Shown here in pieces: positions 45,061 through 57,165 of a stretch of 64,000 nucleotides of DNA. The number at the start of each line of letters is the position of its first letter. The first letter of the stretch is position 1. The translations under genes and the position numbers were made by a program. This DNA comes from Prostheceraeus crozeri (lineage: Eukaryota; Platyhelminthes; Polycladida; Euryleptidae). The notes under the pieces were generated by a model, which did no database searches, had not been told where the DNA came from, and saw only the letters and a program-made list of their open reading frames with translations. Location of the stretch: positions 62,001 to 126,000 of the forward strand of contig CAJQUW010005729.1 in assembly GCA_907163375.1 (NCBI GenBank), in the 5' to 3' direction.

Positions 45061-45826
45061 ACAAGCTGTCGCTGTCACATTGAAGACTGAACATCTGCTA
45101 AGTGAGCATCTTTGACTCAATGTTTCTTCGTGACAAATTCATCAAGCAGAAATGTTATTCACACCGTTCAACTCCTCACGATCTACATTGACTGACTGTG
45201 GACGCTCAATGCGGTGTCAATGGTGTAGTTCGTCAGAATCCAGGTTTGAATTCGCATTACGTTCAAAGGAAAATTGATCTTTCTGCCCCACGAGACTAGT
45301 TCTAGCCGTGACCATCAGCATTCAAAAAATGTCATCTCTGGACTAAACAACGCAGACAAAGCAGTGACCAACATATATTGCACGCTACTCAAATGATATC
45401 AGATCGCTCTACTTGTAACTTAGAAAATGAAACCCCATAATCGAAGTAACAAATAGATAATAAATAAACAAACATTGAATTATTGCATAGGACTGAGAAA
45501 AATCCTACATAATGTTTTGAATGTCGGAAATTATCAAATGCTGACGCTATATTAGATATCAGCTATATAACGAAATATAAATTAGTTCTCATGCGATGAT
45601 GAAAATCATCCCAGCAGTCATTTATAACAGAATATAATGCTTACTAATTTAAATTATTAATTTTAGTATATCCTGATGAGGACTGATGGCGTTCTAAATC
45701 CGCAAGTGTGTACAAATGCAAAGCTGTTGTAACAATTGGATTGAGCATTTCTTAAAGTAACTTAATAGAGCTTTCTCGTGGCAGCGAATTAAAATTGATC
45801 AACTTTGCTCCAAAATACGGTTAAAA

Positions 45827-46012
45827 ATGGAAATCTTGAGACTTGTAATACTACTCATTCTCACTGTTAGTATACTACTTCACAGATTCCAAACACTACT
45901 GCGTACATGTTCAAAACAGATATCTAAAATACTGTATCGACAACAGATGAGAAAATTAAAAATAGATATTATAAAACAACAGGAGACCGATGGACAAAAA
46001 ATGGAAAAGTGA
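45827..46012 (+). CDS. Small membrane-anchored ORF, doubtful
   Basis: 61 codons from ATG to TGA. Residues about 4-19 (LRLVILLILTVSILLH) form a hydrophobic segment flanked by charge; the rest is a basic, helical tail. No homology is recognised, no splice or promoter signals stand out, and the surrounding 45130-48290 shows no other gene. Chance is the simpler explanation. Confidence 0.15.
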   Translation: MEILRLVILLILTVSILLHRFQTLLRTCSKQISKILYRQQMRKLKIDIIKQQETDGQKMEK

Positions 46013-48290
46013 AGCTAAATGATAGAACTACTACACAGTTTACAAGTGAACTTATGCTACATTAGAGCAGAGACTACACATGGTGGACGAACGGAAGGTG
46101 GATAATGGAGGTACTGCAATGACACTTTATCACTCCGTAAACTATGGAACTATACACACATGAACTTTCTGTACATTCGTTGATATTGAAGATGTATGTT
46201 ATTCAGGTTGAAACCTAGCACAAATTAAAGCTTTGAAAATTTGGACATCAAGAGGGAGGGGCAAGACACGCTGACAAAGAGCGGGGTTGCATTGCTTGAT
46301 AAAGCTGTGTGGTGACAGCTTAATGCCAAGTTATGGAATCATTTGAATAGACTTCTTTCCATGAGTGTCGATAGCGCGGAGCCCTCTTCAATGGACTTTG
46401 CGTGTCGTTTATCGAGATGAGCAACTTAATTTCGACATTCTTGCTGCACATTTAGAGGACACAAAGACACATGAAGAAGCACCATCAACACATCACATGT
46501 CGGACAGGGCTGAGACAAACAAGCTTAGTACTCACTTATTATGCTGCCTAAATAAAGAAAATTGCGGTCTGTTACATCTTTTACAGCAATTATAATTCAT
46601 CGATAATTATATGCGAGTGTAATCATGTTGTAAAATAGCAAAATTGTGACTTTGATCATGGGCCTACACGCAAGCGTCCGAGAGAGAAAGGAATACATTT
46701 CATAAATCAGGTTTAACTACAAGTTAGATTGTTATGTAGGTTATAAAGTAATGAGTACTCGTTTGCAAGTTATGAGTGTTAATAATATTATGACACATTT
46801 GCAACCCTGTATTCGGAAACTAAAACAAGGTCACTTGTCATTGAAAGCCTATGACTATTCCTGTAAAGGAAATTATGCAACATGGGAACGTAGCCTGACA
46901 CTTAATGATCCATGAATTGACAAATTTTGTGCATGCATGGATAATGGTTGATAGCATGAAATGAAATAATACATGTGTTTCTTTGGCAGCATATCTTTGA
47001 TAATTGGATTACCTTAAATCAAGTAAATATCGAATCTCTGAGAGAGCCTACACCGTTCGACTTTCAATAAAATCCACAGTTTGGATTTGGTTTCTGACTT
47101 TTGCCACCGAGCACAACTAATTAGGTTCGATTTCAAATGTCTGCAATGATTATATTTTAAATAATATGGACCATGTGTTTATTTTTCTTTGAGAATTAGT
47201 TGCGTTGAATTTCAATTATGTATGTGACGAAATGTAATGTCTCAAGCGAATGAAATAATGAGCAAAAATAAACAAATGACAAGAATTTATCGAAGAAACG
47301 ATGCAACCTTAATAACTTTGCAGGGTGACGCATTTTATCTCAAAAGTTGATGTAGGAAGACAATACTGCTTCTGACAAAGATAAAATTATTTCACACAAT
47401 CTTCGTTTTGAGTAATAGATCTCCCTGGAACCATTGATTCAATGTTGCATATTCGTGCTGAAATGCGACGAACAAGCTACTAATCATTTTCTTTTAGTTA
47501 GGCTATCAATGTTGCCTTGTCATCTTTGATTTTCCCTTTGCCTTTCATTTAGCACATCAGCCCTGTGATTAAGTCTCGTCTTGAAACATATGTAGGCTTA
47601 TGTTCTCTATCAGTAGGTCTTTCTGACGTGTTCAAAATTAGGCTCTTGTCACTATACAATGATTTACAATGAGAATACATGTAATGAAAGCCTGATAGCT
47701 TTTATCCATCATTCTTTGTCATTTTAGAAAGCTTTCTAAGCAATTTAGGGAACCTGGACTATTTACATTAATGCTATGAGAATTTGATGAAACTACATTT
47801 TACGTAGGTTTTAAACAGCATTTCTGGAAAGTATATTGATAGACTGAATTCATGTAGAACATCTTTTTCTACAAAATAGTGATTCTCAGTATCTCGACTA
47901 TTTCTGTAGTTTCCATTTGTCACTTTTCAACTTTTATGTTGGGCACATATTGTGTTGACAAGGCCACACAAGCGAAAAGGACGGCACACATTTATCAAAG
48001 GGCAGCTTCTCATTAAGATCTGTTTCTACAACTTAAATAACTTAATGAAAGCTAAAATCTGATTCAAATTGTTGATAGAATGCACATGGAAGTGAAAGCT
48101 GACGAACGTTTATTCTCTCATTCACCCACTGCGCGTAAACTTTCATAAGAGCAGGGAATGCTTTCCGAAAGCCGGTCGAAATTTATGTATTGTTGCAAAA
48201 TTATTCCAACTGAAGTGCACATTCTATGTATAGCCTACATTGCACATCATGAAGCTATCGTTAATTAGTTTATAAAATCACCACATTTGC

Positions 48291-48990
48291 CATAGAGTAA
48301 GTATATTAGGTAGAGTGGTAACTCCGCATGAATCCGCAATGTGTACACATTTTCGAATTTATTAAATGAACTCGACGTGAATACCATTGGGTATTGATAC
48401 TACATGTATATGTGAGGTATGCAAATTTTTGCAGTTTTGAAGAAATTGCCACGGAATTGACTGATCATGATTGCAATGCATAAGGAATGATGGTGTTTCA
48501 CAGATTCTCAGTGTCATGACAGCCTTGGAGATTTAATGTTTGTTAAATTAGCAATTCGATAGGTTCTTATTGCTTTCATGCTCAACCTTAAGAGAATCTT
48601 CTTAAGCGTGATCATATCACAGGCAACCTGCCATTGGCAGAGAAAAATCGCATAATAAAAGACAATGATTTCAATTAACTTTGAAGATGTAAATGGGTCC
48701 ATATCACTATTCAGATTCAATAAATGAAACATGAATTTAGTGAATCATAAAATCATGCCGATGAAAATTGAATTATAAACTTGAAATTTCAGCCAAGAAA
48801 GCACGAATAAAATCGCGACTTTTTCATGAAGACTTCCATTATAATGCCGTTCATTAGATTTTCTTGATCATCAGCATAATTTCCGCTTAGTTGCGATGCT
48901 TGTTAGCAGATATTTATTTCTTTTTGTATCCAACTTATTCCTTGCTACATATAAAGTGGTGTCATGTCGGTAGTATATAAACTTGCAAAA
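48291..48990 (+). mobile_element. M4 element, right end missing
   Basis: Left end CATAGAGTAAGTATATTAGG matches the complete M4 at 39411. The body follows it closely (GATCATGATTGCAATGCA, CATTATAATGCCGTTCATTA, AATTTCCGCTTAGTTGCGAT) up to GTGTCATGTCGGTAGTA. The right terminal inverted repeat is absent. From 48991 to 49983 no gene is visible. Confidence 0.8.
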
Positions 48991-49983
48991 TTTTGACTTT
49001 TTGCAAAACTGCTCAAATTCTGTGCATCGCAAGGATAAGACATTGTAATATATGCTTCTTCAACACTGCTGTGTCTGGTTCATGTAAATTCAATGGGATG
49101 CAGGCTGAAGTTTCAGGTTAAAACAAAATCTTCTATGTCTTCTCTGATTAAGTGGCGGTACTTATGGGTATTGTTTGTACCACGTTTTCAAATTTGTCTA
49201 AAATCCGCAAAATTGAATCAACCGTCACAAAACTTCACAAACACGTATTTGAGTATATTTTCTACCCACATACAAAAATTTATGCAAATCCGACAAGTAC
49301 TTTTTGAATTAGAACCGACAACTTGAAGTGTTGCGATGTCAACAGCTTGATCTGACTTTGTCTGTTAGACGCATTATTATTGTTCGGGTGTGCAATGTTC
49401 TCTTTCTGTCTCTCTTATCACTTCAACAGTTGTTGAGACATGATTTTGTTGACCTACTGCTATCTGCTCAGATGATGAGGTCAGGCAAAGTCAGATCAAA
49501 TTGCAAACATCTCTACACTTCACGTCATCGTCTATAATTCAGGAAGTACTTGTCCGATTTGCATAAAACTTTGCATGTGAGTAGACAATATGCTCACTTG
49601 CGTATCTCTGAAGTTTTGTGATGATTGATTCATTTCTACGGATAGGGGGAGATAGCCCATAACTACCTAAGTGACAATTACTAAGTCTATGATATGTCTT
49701 CAAGTCATTTCCTATCATGTGCATCTTGCATTATCATGTTTCTGATCGTCGATGTATGCGAGAGTCTGGTGAAATGTGGATCAAATTGCTCAAAAAGCGT
49801 GTGTTTGCCGACATCGGGAGGCTTGCCAAATCTGAATGTATTTAGCTTCTTAAACAGGTGTTCCAGAACATGACAAGAACTGACTTAGACATATTTTCTC
49901 TCGACTGCCTGAACATAGTTTTATTATTTGATATCAATGAATTGGCTGAGATAGACAATAAGTATATTATTTTTATCACATCA

Positions 49984-50143
49984 CAACAGATGTTACCACC
50001 ACCAGACATGTTTCGGCCTGTTGGGTCTCATCAGTCGTGGGTAGGTTTGAACCAGCGACGTTGGAGCTAGAGGACGTGCAAGCATATCCTATAACCACAA
50101 GGCCACCGGACCATCTGTTGAGAGCGCGAATTAGCCTGGAAGG
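49984..50143 (-). mobile_element. tRNA-derived SINE, copy 1
   Basis: On the minus strand an A-box-like TGGCCTTGTGG (50095-50105) lies about 40 bp before a B-box GGTTCAAACCT (50043-50053), the internal promoter layout of RNA polymerase III. The region continues with a non-tRNA body. CAACAGATG and CATCTGTTG bound it as inverted repeats. A proper T stem cannot be formed, so it is not a working tRNA gene. Confidence 0.7.
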
Positions 50144-50340
50144 CATTGCTTTAACACAGGCACGTGGAGGGCCTAAACAAAATGAATAACTAATGCTTAT
50201 TTATACTCAGATCGCACAGAAGCACATTAAGCGAATGCGTTTCTTCTATGTGATTACGTTTTATTTATCTCACTTCTCATTCCTGTGTGCAGAGTGTCAA
50301 GAAAAACGCAAAGTGTTCCTATTTTAAATGTCTTTCATTA

Positions 50341-50400
50341 GACCCGAATAAGGATTGAACTCAAGTCTGTCGGACGCGGACCACAAGGCCACTGCGCACA
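50341..50400 (-). repeat. tRNA-like pol III promoter fragment
   Basis: Minus strand: TGGCCTTGTGG followed by GAGTTCAATCCTT, an A box and B box pair like that of the neighbouring SINE, but with a different middle (TCCGCGTCCGACAGAC). Probably a related SINE head or a tRNA pseudogene. Confidence 0.5.
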
Positions 50401-50482
50401 GAATTTCAATAACAAATTTCTTGATCTAACTTAAAGGTAATCAATTTATCAAGAAACGCAGTAAAAATATAACATATATATA

Positions 50483-50830
50483 CAGGGTGTGTCAAAGAAA
50501 ACGCAAAAGTGTACATGCATACAAATTCAGTTCAAGGTAAGTAAACAATTCTGTTTCTGTCTTCCAAATGACGACCAGCATCAGCTAAACATTTTCGCAG
50601 TCTTGAAGGCACTGATTGACATACCCTCTGACACAAATGATTTCCTATTGACCTTAATCCATTTTGATTGCAGCCATCAAATCTTCGATAATTGAGATTT
50701 TCTGCTGTACACCACATCCTTTAACACTCCCCAAAGAAGATAATCTGCTGGCACAAGATCAGGCGAGCGCGGTGACCAGTCGATCAAACCACACAGTTCA
50801 ACCCACTGAGCTTAGCAATAACCCAGTCTC
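50483..50830 (-). pseudogene. mariner-like transposase C-terminal remnant
   Basis: The minus strand encodes DWSPRSPDLVPADYLLWG, the block holding the last catalytic acidic residue of mariner-type DDE/D transposases, followed by VLKDVVY. After a frameshift it continues with a second stretch (LCQRVCQSVPSRLRKCLADA) typical of the family's C-terminus. The end of the element is marked by TACAGGGTGTGTCAAAGAAA at 50481, a mariner-type TIR beginning at TA. The N-terminal two thirds are absent. The spacing of Asp pairs cannot be judged. Confidence 0.7.
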
Positions 50831-50884
50831 CAACAATCACTGCGAATGAGATGTCGCTACGACGTACTGTAAAGTGGGGCTTTC

Positions 50885-50946
50885 AATCCCGGGATCCCAG
50901 GATTGTCGCATTTTTAACGGGCTTTTGTCACCGGGATCCTGGGATT
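50885..50946. repeat. CCCGGGATCCCAGGATT palindrome pair
   Basis: ATCCCGGGATCCCAGGATT and CACCGGGATCCTGGGATTC lie 25 bp apart and are inverted variants of each other built on GGATCC. They look like an element terminus with a doubled palindrome. A partner end was not found. Confidence 0.45.
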
Positions 50947-51237
50947 CGTAGTTTAGGCAGTTAGGCTGTATGAAATTGGAGTAACCCCTACTCAATGGCA
51001 GTAACAATGCTCATCAAGAACGCCTGTGTCATCTATGGTGTGTGCTGTACAGATGCAATGCAATGCATGATATGTGAATGTTATGAACGCGCTGCAAGAA
51101 CTAAATATAGACTTCCAACGATCAGCTTAACAACAGACACCTGCAAACTCGAGACAGAGCTATTCCCATATAGAACTGCATAGAATAACATGCTTGTTAA
51201 GACAAGTAACCTGGAAATTGATAAATTCATCAAATCT

Positions 51238-51389
51238 CAACAGATGTTACCACCACCAGACATGTTTTTAGCCTCATCAGTCGTGGGTAGGTTTGAACCA
51301 GCGACGTTGGAGCTAGAGGACGTGCAAGCATACCCTCTAACCACAAGGCCACCGGACCATCTGTTGAGAGCGCGAATTAGCCAGGAAGG
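51238..51389 (-). mobile_element. tRNA-derived SINE, copy 2
   Basis: Nearly identical to 49984-50143, in the same orientation, 1.25 kb away. A box TGGCCTTGTGG followed by TTAGAGGGTATG, B box GGTTCAAACCT at 51289-51299, bounded by CAACAGATG and CATCTGTTG. The internal gap GTTGGG-TCT of copy 1 is shortened here. Confidence 0.7.
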
Positions 51390-51705
51390 TCGATCTGAGT
51401 ATAAGCAAGCATTAGTTATTTATTTTGATGAAAAAGCGGAGGCTGTCTCGGTTTTTCAAGTATTCGAACAGCTATCTGTTCAGTATCAGGTTTGCCGCTG
51501 AACATTAGCAATATGATGACTGCACATTGATTTGACTGCAACCAGAAAGGAGTGTTATTAACATTAACCTAAATGGAATCTTGAACTCATTTTATTTCAA
51601 CAGTGCTGTGAGCTTAAATGTTTTAGGTGCTCTCTATTCCATCTAGAAGTTTAAGCACAAATATAAGCATTCATATTTATGGTAACAATACCCAACTGTA
51701 TCCCT

Positions 51706-51796
51706 CTCGAGTTCATTTAATAAAATCGAAACTCTGTACAGATTTGGGATTTAATAAATGCGGAGTTACCACTCTACCTAATATACCTACTCTATG
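51706..51796 (-). repeat. M4 left-end fragment
   Basis: On the minus strand it starts CATAGAGTAGGTATATTAGG and continues through CTCCGCATTTATTAA to AATGAACTCGAG, the first 90 bp of M4. Nothing beyond it matches. Confidence 0.75.
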
Positions 51797-51839
51797 CTTT
51801 GAACCATGGACACAGCATGTTGATTGGAATTGAATTCTT

Positions 51840-52045
51840 CAGGAAGGGCATCGATAGGTGAAAACAAAATCAAAAGCTCTCTTTTAGCTAATAGCCAAGA
51901 TCCTATAAGAATTCGTCAGGGAAATGCTAATATCGTGAAGAATCGTTATGCGGTTATGGCTGAATTCGGCGGAGCGGAGAATAATGCAGAGAATGCAGAC
52001 CAAGAAAACGAGGAAGAACGCAGAAAAACGCATATTTTGAGATAA
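51840..52045 (+). pseudogene. Unidentified coding remnant, part 1
   Basis: A hydrophilic, protein-like frame: RASIGENKIKSSLLANSQD, NIVKNRYAVMAEFGGAEN, then an acidic NAENADQENEEERRK, to a TGA. No domain is recognised. It may belong with 52135-52590. A tail rich in acidic residues is common in nuclear and retroelement proteins, which is not enough to assign it. Confidence 0.3.
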
Positions 52046-52134
52046 TTGGTTCACAATAATACAATCATGTTATATTTTCCTCTATTTTGCATTCTATGTC
52101 AATCATGCGATCAGACCTCAACTATTTTTTTATC

Positions 52135-52590
52135 GCACAGGAGCTGCGTCACATGCGACAGTTAAGGATCGACCAGCAAAAATTCTGGTGGATGATATTT
52201 ATTGTTTGGTCGACTTCAACAGTATCCTATGAAAGTGGACTGCGCTTCAGAAAAGGCAAGTTTATTTTTGTGATGACAAGCGCCCAGTCTGTGTTGACTT
52301 TGCAAAGAAAACATTATTGCCGTCAAGCATTGTGACACTTTGGAGAGCCGTTCGCAGCCGACTTCACAATATATCCGCGGCAGAAGTGCTTCCACTTCAA
52401 TTGCCTGTTAATTATGCCGATGTCGATCGGTCTTCCAGTAGTGTACGTAATGCAGACACATGCAGATGACAAGTTTTAGAGGACGAAAACTTGAAGGACA
52501 TGTTGAAAGCGACATTTAAAAATCTTCAGTATTTAGATACATGCAATTATAGTACTTGCAGTAACATTTCTGTTTTTTTGTAAAGGCGAG
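52135..52590 (+). pseudogene. Unidentified coding remnant, part 2
   Basis: Protein-like sequence follows a strong acceptor-like TTTTTTTATCGCACAG. It reads AKILVDDIYCLVDFNSI to a stop, resumes in another frame with QVYFCDDKRPVCVDFAKKTL and TLWRAVRSRLHNISAAEVLP, crosses a TGA and continues with ENLKDMLKATFKNLQYLDT. So there is one frameshift and one or two stops. The family is not recognised. Together with 51840-52045 it could be a dead gene or an old mobile element. The stretch 52600-53730 is without a recognisable gene. Confidence 0.35.
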
Positions 52591-53731
52591 CACTACTGCG
52601 TACCGGTAGTTCATAATAACTTCAATAATAAAGTCCTTAGGATTAACTTGATAATAGACACGTAGAGAATTGTATCAGTGACAGTTACAACAAAATAGGT
52701 TGTATATATGCTAGGTAGTGATGAATAGTTGTATCGCACAGAACGCAGAGTTTACAAAACTTAAGACGCAGAAAACAGAAACGTCAAGCAAGGAATTCAA
52801 GGGTCTTTACTAATAAGGCATTCACACACCAGGGAAACTAAAAGGAAAGTACACAAATTGCCTCACATCAAATGATTAATTGTTGAGAGATGATTGCACT
52901 GTAATTTCCTTCTTCGGTCGTCATTTTTGCAATCACATTAGGGCTTTCATCATTGGAATTATTTTAGATTATCCTGAAATGCAAGGGATGCTAATGAGAG
53001 ACTTCACTTTTCGGTCCGATGAACTCTCTTGGTGAAAATGTTTTTAGATTCTACAAATAATATTTAGACATTATTTAAGTGCAGATTAAGTTATGAAGAA
53101 ACATCACAGACCTCAATATATGATGTTTAATGTTGAAATGAAGAACAAATACTACACTTCGTGACAAACAGCGCATTGAATGCAATTGTACTGTCAACAT
53201 TTGAGTTCACGAATGTTGTCATCACGTACAAAATATTCAGACTAAGTGGTGTTACAATGGAAATCCCTTGTGGATGTGCTTCTATGTAACAATATAAAGC
53301 TGACATAAGAAACCACACAGTCGAATGCGTGTGAATTTTGGTCGTCTTAAACTTGAATGTTGACATTTGGTCGATCAGAAAAAGTTCATCGGTTTAAAGT
53401 AATCATAGATCATTCTTTGCTAACATTATGCATCTGTTAAGACCAATGACTTCAAATAGTGACTGTGGCTATTGGTTGATAGCTTTTAAGATTAGATATT
53501 AGAGCCAATTATGCAACAGAGATTTTATTTACAAGATAAATGATTTTAAATTCATTTTGGGAATATTCAGTCATGATGCACGGATGATGACTTTTTCCTT
53601 ATTACATGTCCTTTTAAAAATGAACAGCAAACTTTCAAGCGACGTCTTCCGCATGCATTCCATGTGCCCAACAGGGTCTACACTGGCTGCGGCTGCGTAA
53701 CCGACCGGTTAAGGCTCGCAGCTGGTGAGCA

Positions 53732-54251
53732 CACAGAATTAGAAAGGTCGTCTCTTCTTCCGTTTGACTAGAAGGGAAACATCGGAACATGTAATGTTAA
53801 TGAAATGGCACAATCTCCTGACTAAATACCATAGCAATCGAACAATGAGCAGCCAGTTCAACATTAAACACGCCAAATTGTGCGAAGTTTCAGTGACTGT
53901 TATCAATCGGATCACACAGCAAAGAGACACAGACGATGTCAAGGTCTACAGAGAAGTTTGTGAACGTTTTTTGTGCGCCTGCTAACTTTTTTAAAATGAT
54001 CGAAGGACCCAACATTATCGAGAAAACTTTTGCGCAATGATCTGAATTCTTCGAATCTGAAGGAATCGTAGCGATCGGAGCATTTTGAAGGAATTCAGAA
54101 CAATCCGCAAGCGACGCACGACTATTTTTCCTATCTCTGTAAGGTATTAAAAATTTCTTTTTGCCCAATTATTGAGTTCCTGCATGTGCCATCTGTTTGA
54201 ATCAGTTTGCACTTCTAGCAAAGTGATACGATTAAACAATCTAATTCTGTG
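53732..54251 (+). mobile_element. M1 MITE, 520 bp
   Basis: Flanked by GGTGAGCA (53724-53731) and GGTCAGCA (54252-54259), 7 of 8 identical. Ends CACAGAATTAGAAAGG and CTAATTCTGTG. Collinear with 22532-23050. Overlapping ORFs on both strands are family sequence, not genes. Confidence 0.9.
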
Positions 54252-54470
54252 GGTCAGCATGTTCGAATGGTGGTATCAGCTTTTACTAACTCAGTGTCAC
54301 TCAGTTGCTATAAATAGCAGCAAACGATTTGAATTCCATACTTACTTAAAAAAATCATTTTTGAGCGTTTGTTGGAAACGTTTGTTGGATTTTGAGAAAT
54401 GATTCATCACATGAAACCATGTTAAGACAATGTTAGAGGCATGTTTTTGGTTGCACGGAGCATAGAGCAA

Positions 54471-54920
54471 GTGTACTAGGTAGAGTAGAAACTCAGCATT
54501 TATTAACTCCCCAATGTGTGCACAGTTTCGATTTTATTAAATGAACTCGAGGTGAGCACAGTTAGGTATTGATACCAAATGTGAGATAAGTACATCTATG
54601 CAGTTTTGAAGAAATTGCTTCGGAATTTACTGATCATGATAGCAATGCAGAAAGAGGAATAGTATTTTACAAATCCTCCGTGATATGATAGCCTTGGAGA
54701 GGTAATGTTTGTTAAATTAGCAATTTGATGCTAATTTCGGGTAATTCGGTCACTGCTCATTCTTATTAATCTAATAATATCTAATTCTCAAGCGTGATCA
54801 TGTTACAAACTACCTTCCACAGAAAGAGCAAACTATCATAATCAAAGACAGTGATAATAAAATGTTCTGCAATATTCAGATCCAAGAAATTAAACATTTA
54901 TTTAGTGCTAAAAAGTCACT
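54471..54920 (+). mobile_element. M4 element, diverged, right end missing
   Basis: Starts CATAGAGCAAGTGTACTAGG, continues through TTTTATTAAATGAACTCGAG and a GATCATGATAGCAATGCAG block, and fades around the GATCCAAGAAATTAAACAT segment. More mutated than 48291. Between 54921 and 56041 no gene is visible. Confidence 0.7.
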
Positions 54921-56144
54921 TAACGAGTCAACTCCATAAAATGGCTGTGAAATACATGCACTATAAATTACCGGAATACGTGCATACAGCCAAAAGGTTA
55001 TCACATTGGAATGTTTGGACTATATTGTGATTGTTGAAAGCACACGTTTAAAAAAATATTTACAATTCGAACAATTTTTGCTCATTCGAGTGAAAGTAAT
55101 TCCAAATTTGATCAAGATTTAATAAATTTAATGATTTCCACTGTGAATGTAATCTGCTTTGATTGATTTGACTGTAAATTGAGTAAAGTCTAATCCTACG
55201 TTCCATCTACTGAAGCGCGAACGATGGATTCAAGTTTTCAAAAGCTTCCATAAAGAGTGATTACTAGTCATTTGCAGTTCATTTTGTCCCATGAGTTTTA
55301 CAATCTGCTTTGTCGTCGAGTCATATGAGGCTATTGAAAACAACATACGTCACTTCTCACATTCAATTTTATGAAAGCAATCTGAGCTTTGATTTTATAT
55401 CTGGTGAATTTGATTTCCTGTAAGATAAGAAGGTGCGTAATTAACAAATGTCGAGGTGAAATAAATCTTCCTTGCAACAGAGTCTTGTTTATGTATGTAA
55501 AACATGAATTTATAAATTCGTGTCGGCTGACTTTTGAATTTGATAAGGGTACGATAGATAACGATTAAAGCTTTGCTGTGACCAGACTTGAAAGACCACG
55601 GGCAGGCCTCGGCTTCAGAGTTTTTTATCAAAATCGATCCGAAGTCCACAGTGGTGGAGACAGTTTGCACCTTCTTCAATGGTCACGCCGACAGCATTAA
55701 TTGAATGCAGATAACGGCAAAAGTCATCTCTAGGTGATATCGACGGCATATTATCCTATTTCATCATTGACAGAATGGCAGCAGCTGGGATGCATTCCAA
55801 AGATGTTGAGGATGCAAGGAACAATAAATGCTGATTTGATTACGAAGTAGAATCCAAATCATGCGGTTATTGCGATGAAAATCATGTGGTCTGTTGATTT
55901 CATTTGAAATCATTTGATTTTTTCTCATTTAAAGTGGGTGAAAATCTCGCAAAAATAGAATTGAAGGCGAGGTCAAGTGCAGTCGTTTCGTGTTGAGAGT
56001 TAAAGTTATAATTATGAGTCACGCCCGGCATAAGACGACTACCGCATTTTCTCGAATACAACTCGCGGACCATACGATTTATTTAGGGATTCAGGTGCGG
56101 GTTCTATTCGAGAGCGGGTTGAATCACAATTTCCCTTTTAGTGT

Positions 56145-56630
56145 GTGGGAGTGATAAAAGATTTCTCTTTTGGAACTCATTCAAGTGCCATATTTCTGAT
56201 GAAGCGAAGTCGGCATTTGCCCGCCGAAACACCGTCATGGGAGTCATTCCTGCAGGATGTACTTCAGCCTGTTGATGTCTCGATGAATAAAATCGTAAAA
56301 GAAGGATATCGCGAACGCTATGATAAATGGTTTTCTGAAGGAGTTTACGAATTTAAGAAAGGTGACTCAATCAAAGCACCAGCACTTAAGTTGCAAATGA
56401 CATGGGTTCTTGAAGCATGGAATAGTGCATCTTCTGAAAGAGCAAGAGTTTTCAGAAATGTGGCATCACAAGCGATGATCTCAGTCAGATTCACTGTTTG
56501 AAATTCGGCCAACCAGCCGAGGACGCAATGGAAGTCCTCTGTCGAGGCGAAGAATATCAGAAACAGGAATCGGAAATCGAAGGAAAAGAGGACTATGACA
56601 GCGAAGATGGAACAGTAGTTGAATGAGAAC
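56145..56630 (+). pseudogene. pogo/Tigger-type transposase, C-terminal part
   Basis: The frame contains LQPVDVSMNKIVKEGYRERY, corresponding to the QPLDVSVNKP block just after the last catalytic Asp of pogo-family DDE transposases, then KAPALKLQMTWVLEAWNSAS, matching the following helical region. Near 56480 the sense shifts frame and runs on as an acidic tail ending GTVVE and a TGA at about 56623. The DNA-binding and most of the catalytic region are missing. It is surrounded by intact element ends. Confidence 0.75.
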
Positions 56631-56689
56631 GAGCTATCCGCTGTCATTGGTTGATTTGACAGCTTATTGTTAATGACAATTGTTTTGCT

Positions 56690-57165
56690 TACCGTATACC
56701 GTTTACTCAATGAAACATGTTTCGTCTAATCCCAAAATTATGTGTATGGTGTACTGTGCTCTAATTCGCTCAGTATTGACATATGCGTACCCTGTCTGGT
56801 GTAACATTAGCGATTCACGTTTTTATCGACTCACTCAGCTGGAAAAGAGATTGAGTAAGATATTCAATTTTACATGCTCTACTGACATAAACACCTTTTG
56901 TGACAACTCAGCGACCACATTGGCTTTAAAAGCCAAAGGAAGTGATCATCCTCTCAATTTTATTTTTGACAAGGCGGCCATGAGACATAGTACAAGACTC
57001 CAAAAGTCACATCGACGTGTGACAGCGAAAACTGTCCGTTCATTTATTAAGTATGCATGACCCTTTTTTTTATTATGTTTTGTGATGAACTGATGATTTT
57101 GTAACGCAACTTCTGAGTCTGCTGTAAGAAGTTCGAATAAAGCTACGATTATTATTATTATTATA
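56690..57165 (+). pseudogene. LINE-D, 3' end with ATT tail
   Basis: A 5'-truncated LINE. It encodes the last about 115 residues of an ORF2 (CALIRSVLTYAYPVWCNI, then LTQLEKRLSKIFNF), the region downstream of the reverse transcriptase, comparable with LTYVSPLFCTL and IERIVKRAH in LINE-A. The ORF ends at a TGA (57058-57060), followed by a UTR and an (ATT)n tail (57148-57164). It was inserted within the pogo-like element. Confidence 0.8.

Noticed and set aside
50040-50115. Functional tRNA gene on the minus strand
   Set aside because: A and B boxes are present, but the T stem and acceptor stem cannot pair, and an almost identical copy lies 1.25 kb away with the same non-tRNA body, so it is a SINE.
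53739-54168. Overlapping ORFs on both strands with counterparts at 22539-22967
   Set aside because: They are just M1 sequence read in frames that happen to be open; other M1 copies (37595, 60490) break them.
54468-54920. M4-like stretch read as a separate repeat family from 39411
   Set aside because: The left terminus and order of blocks match M4; only divergence and a missing right end set it apart.
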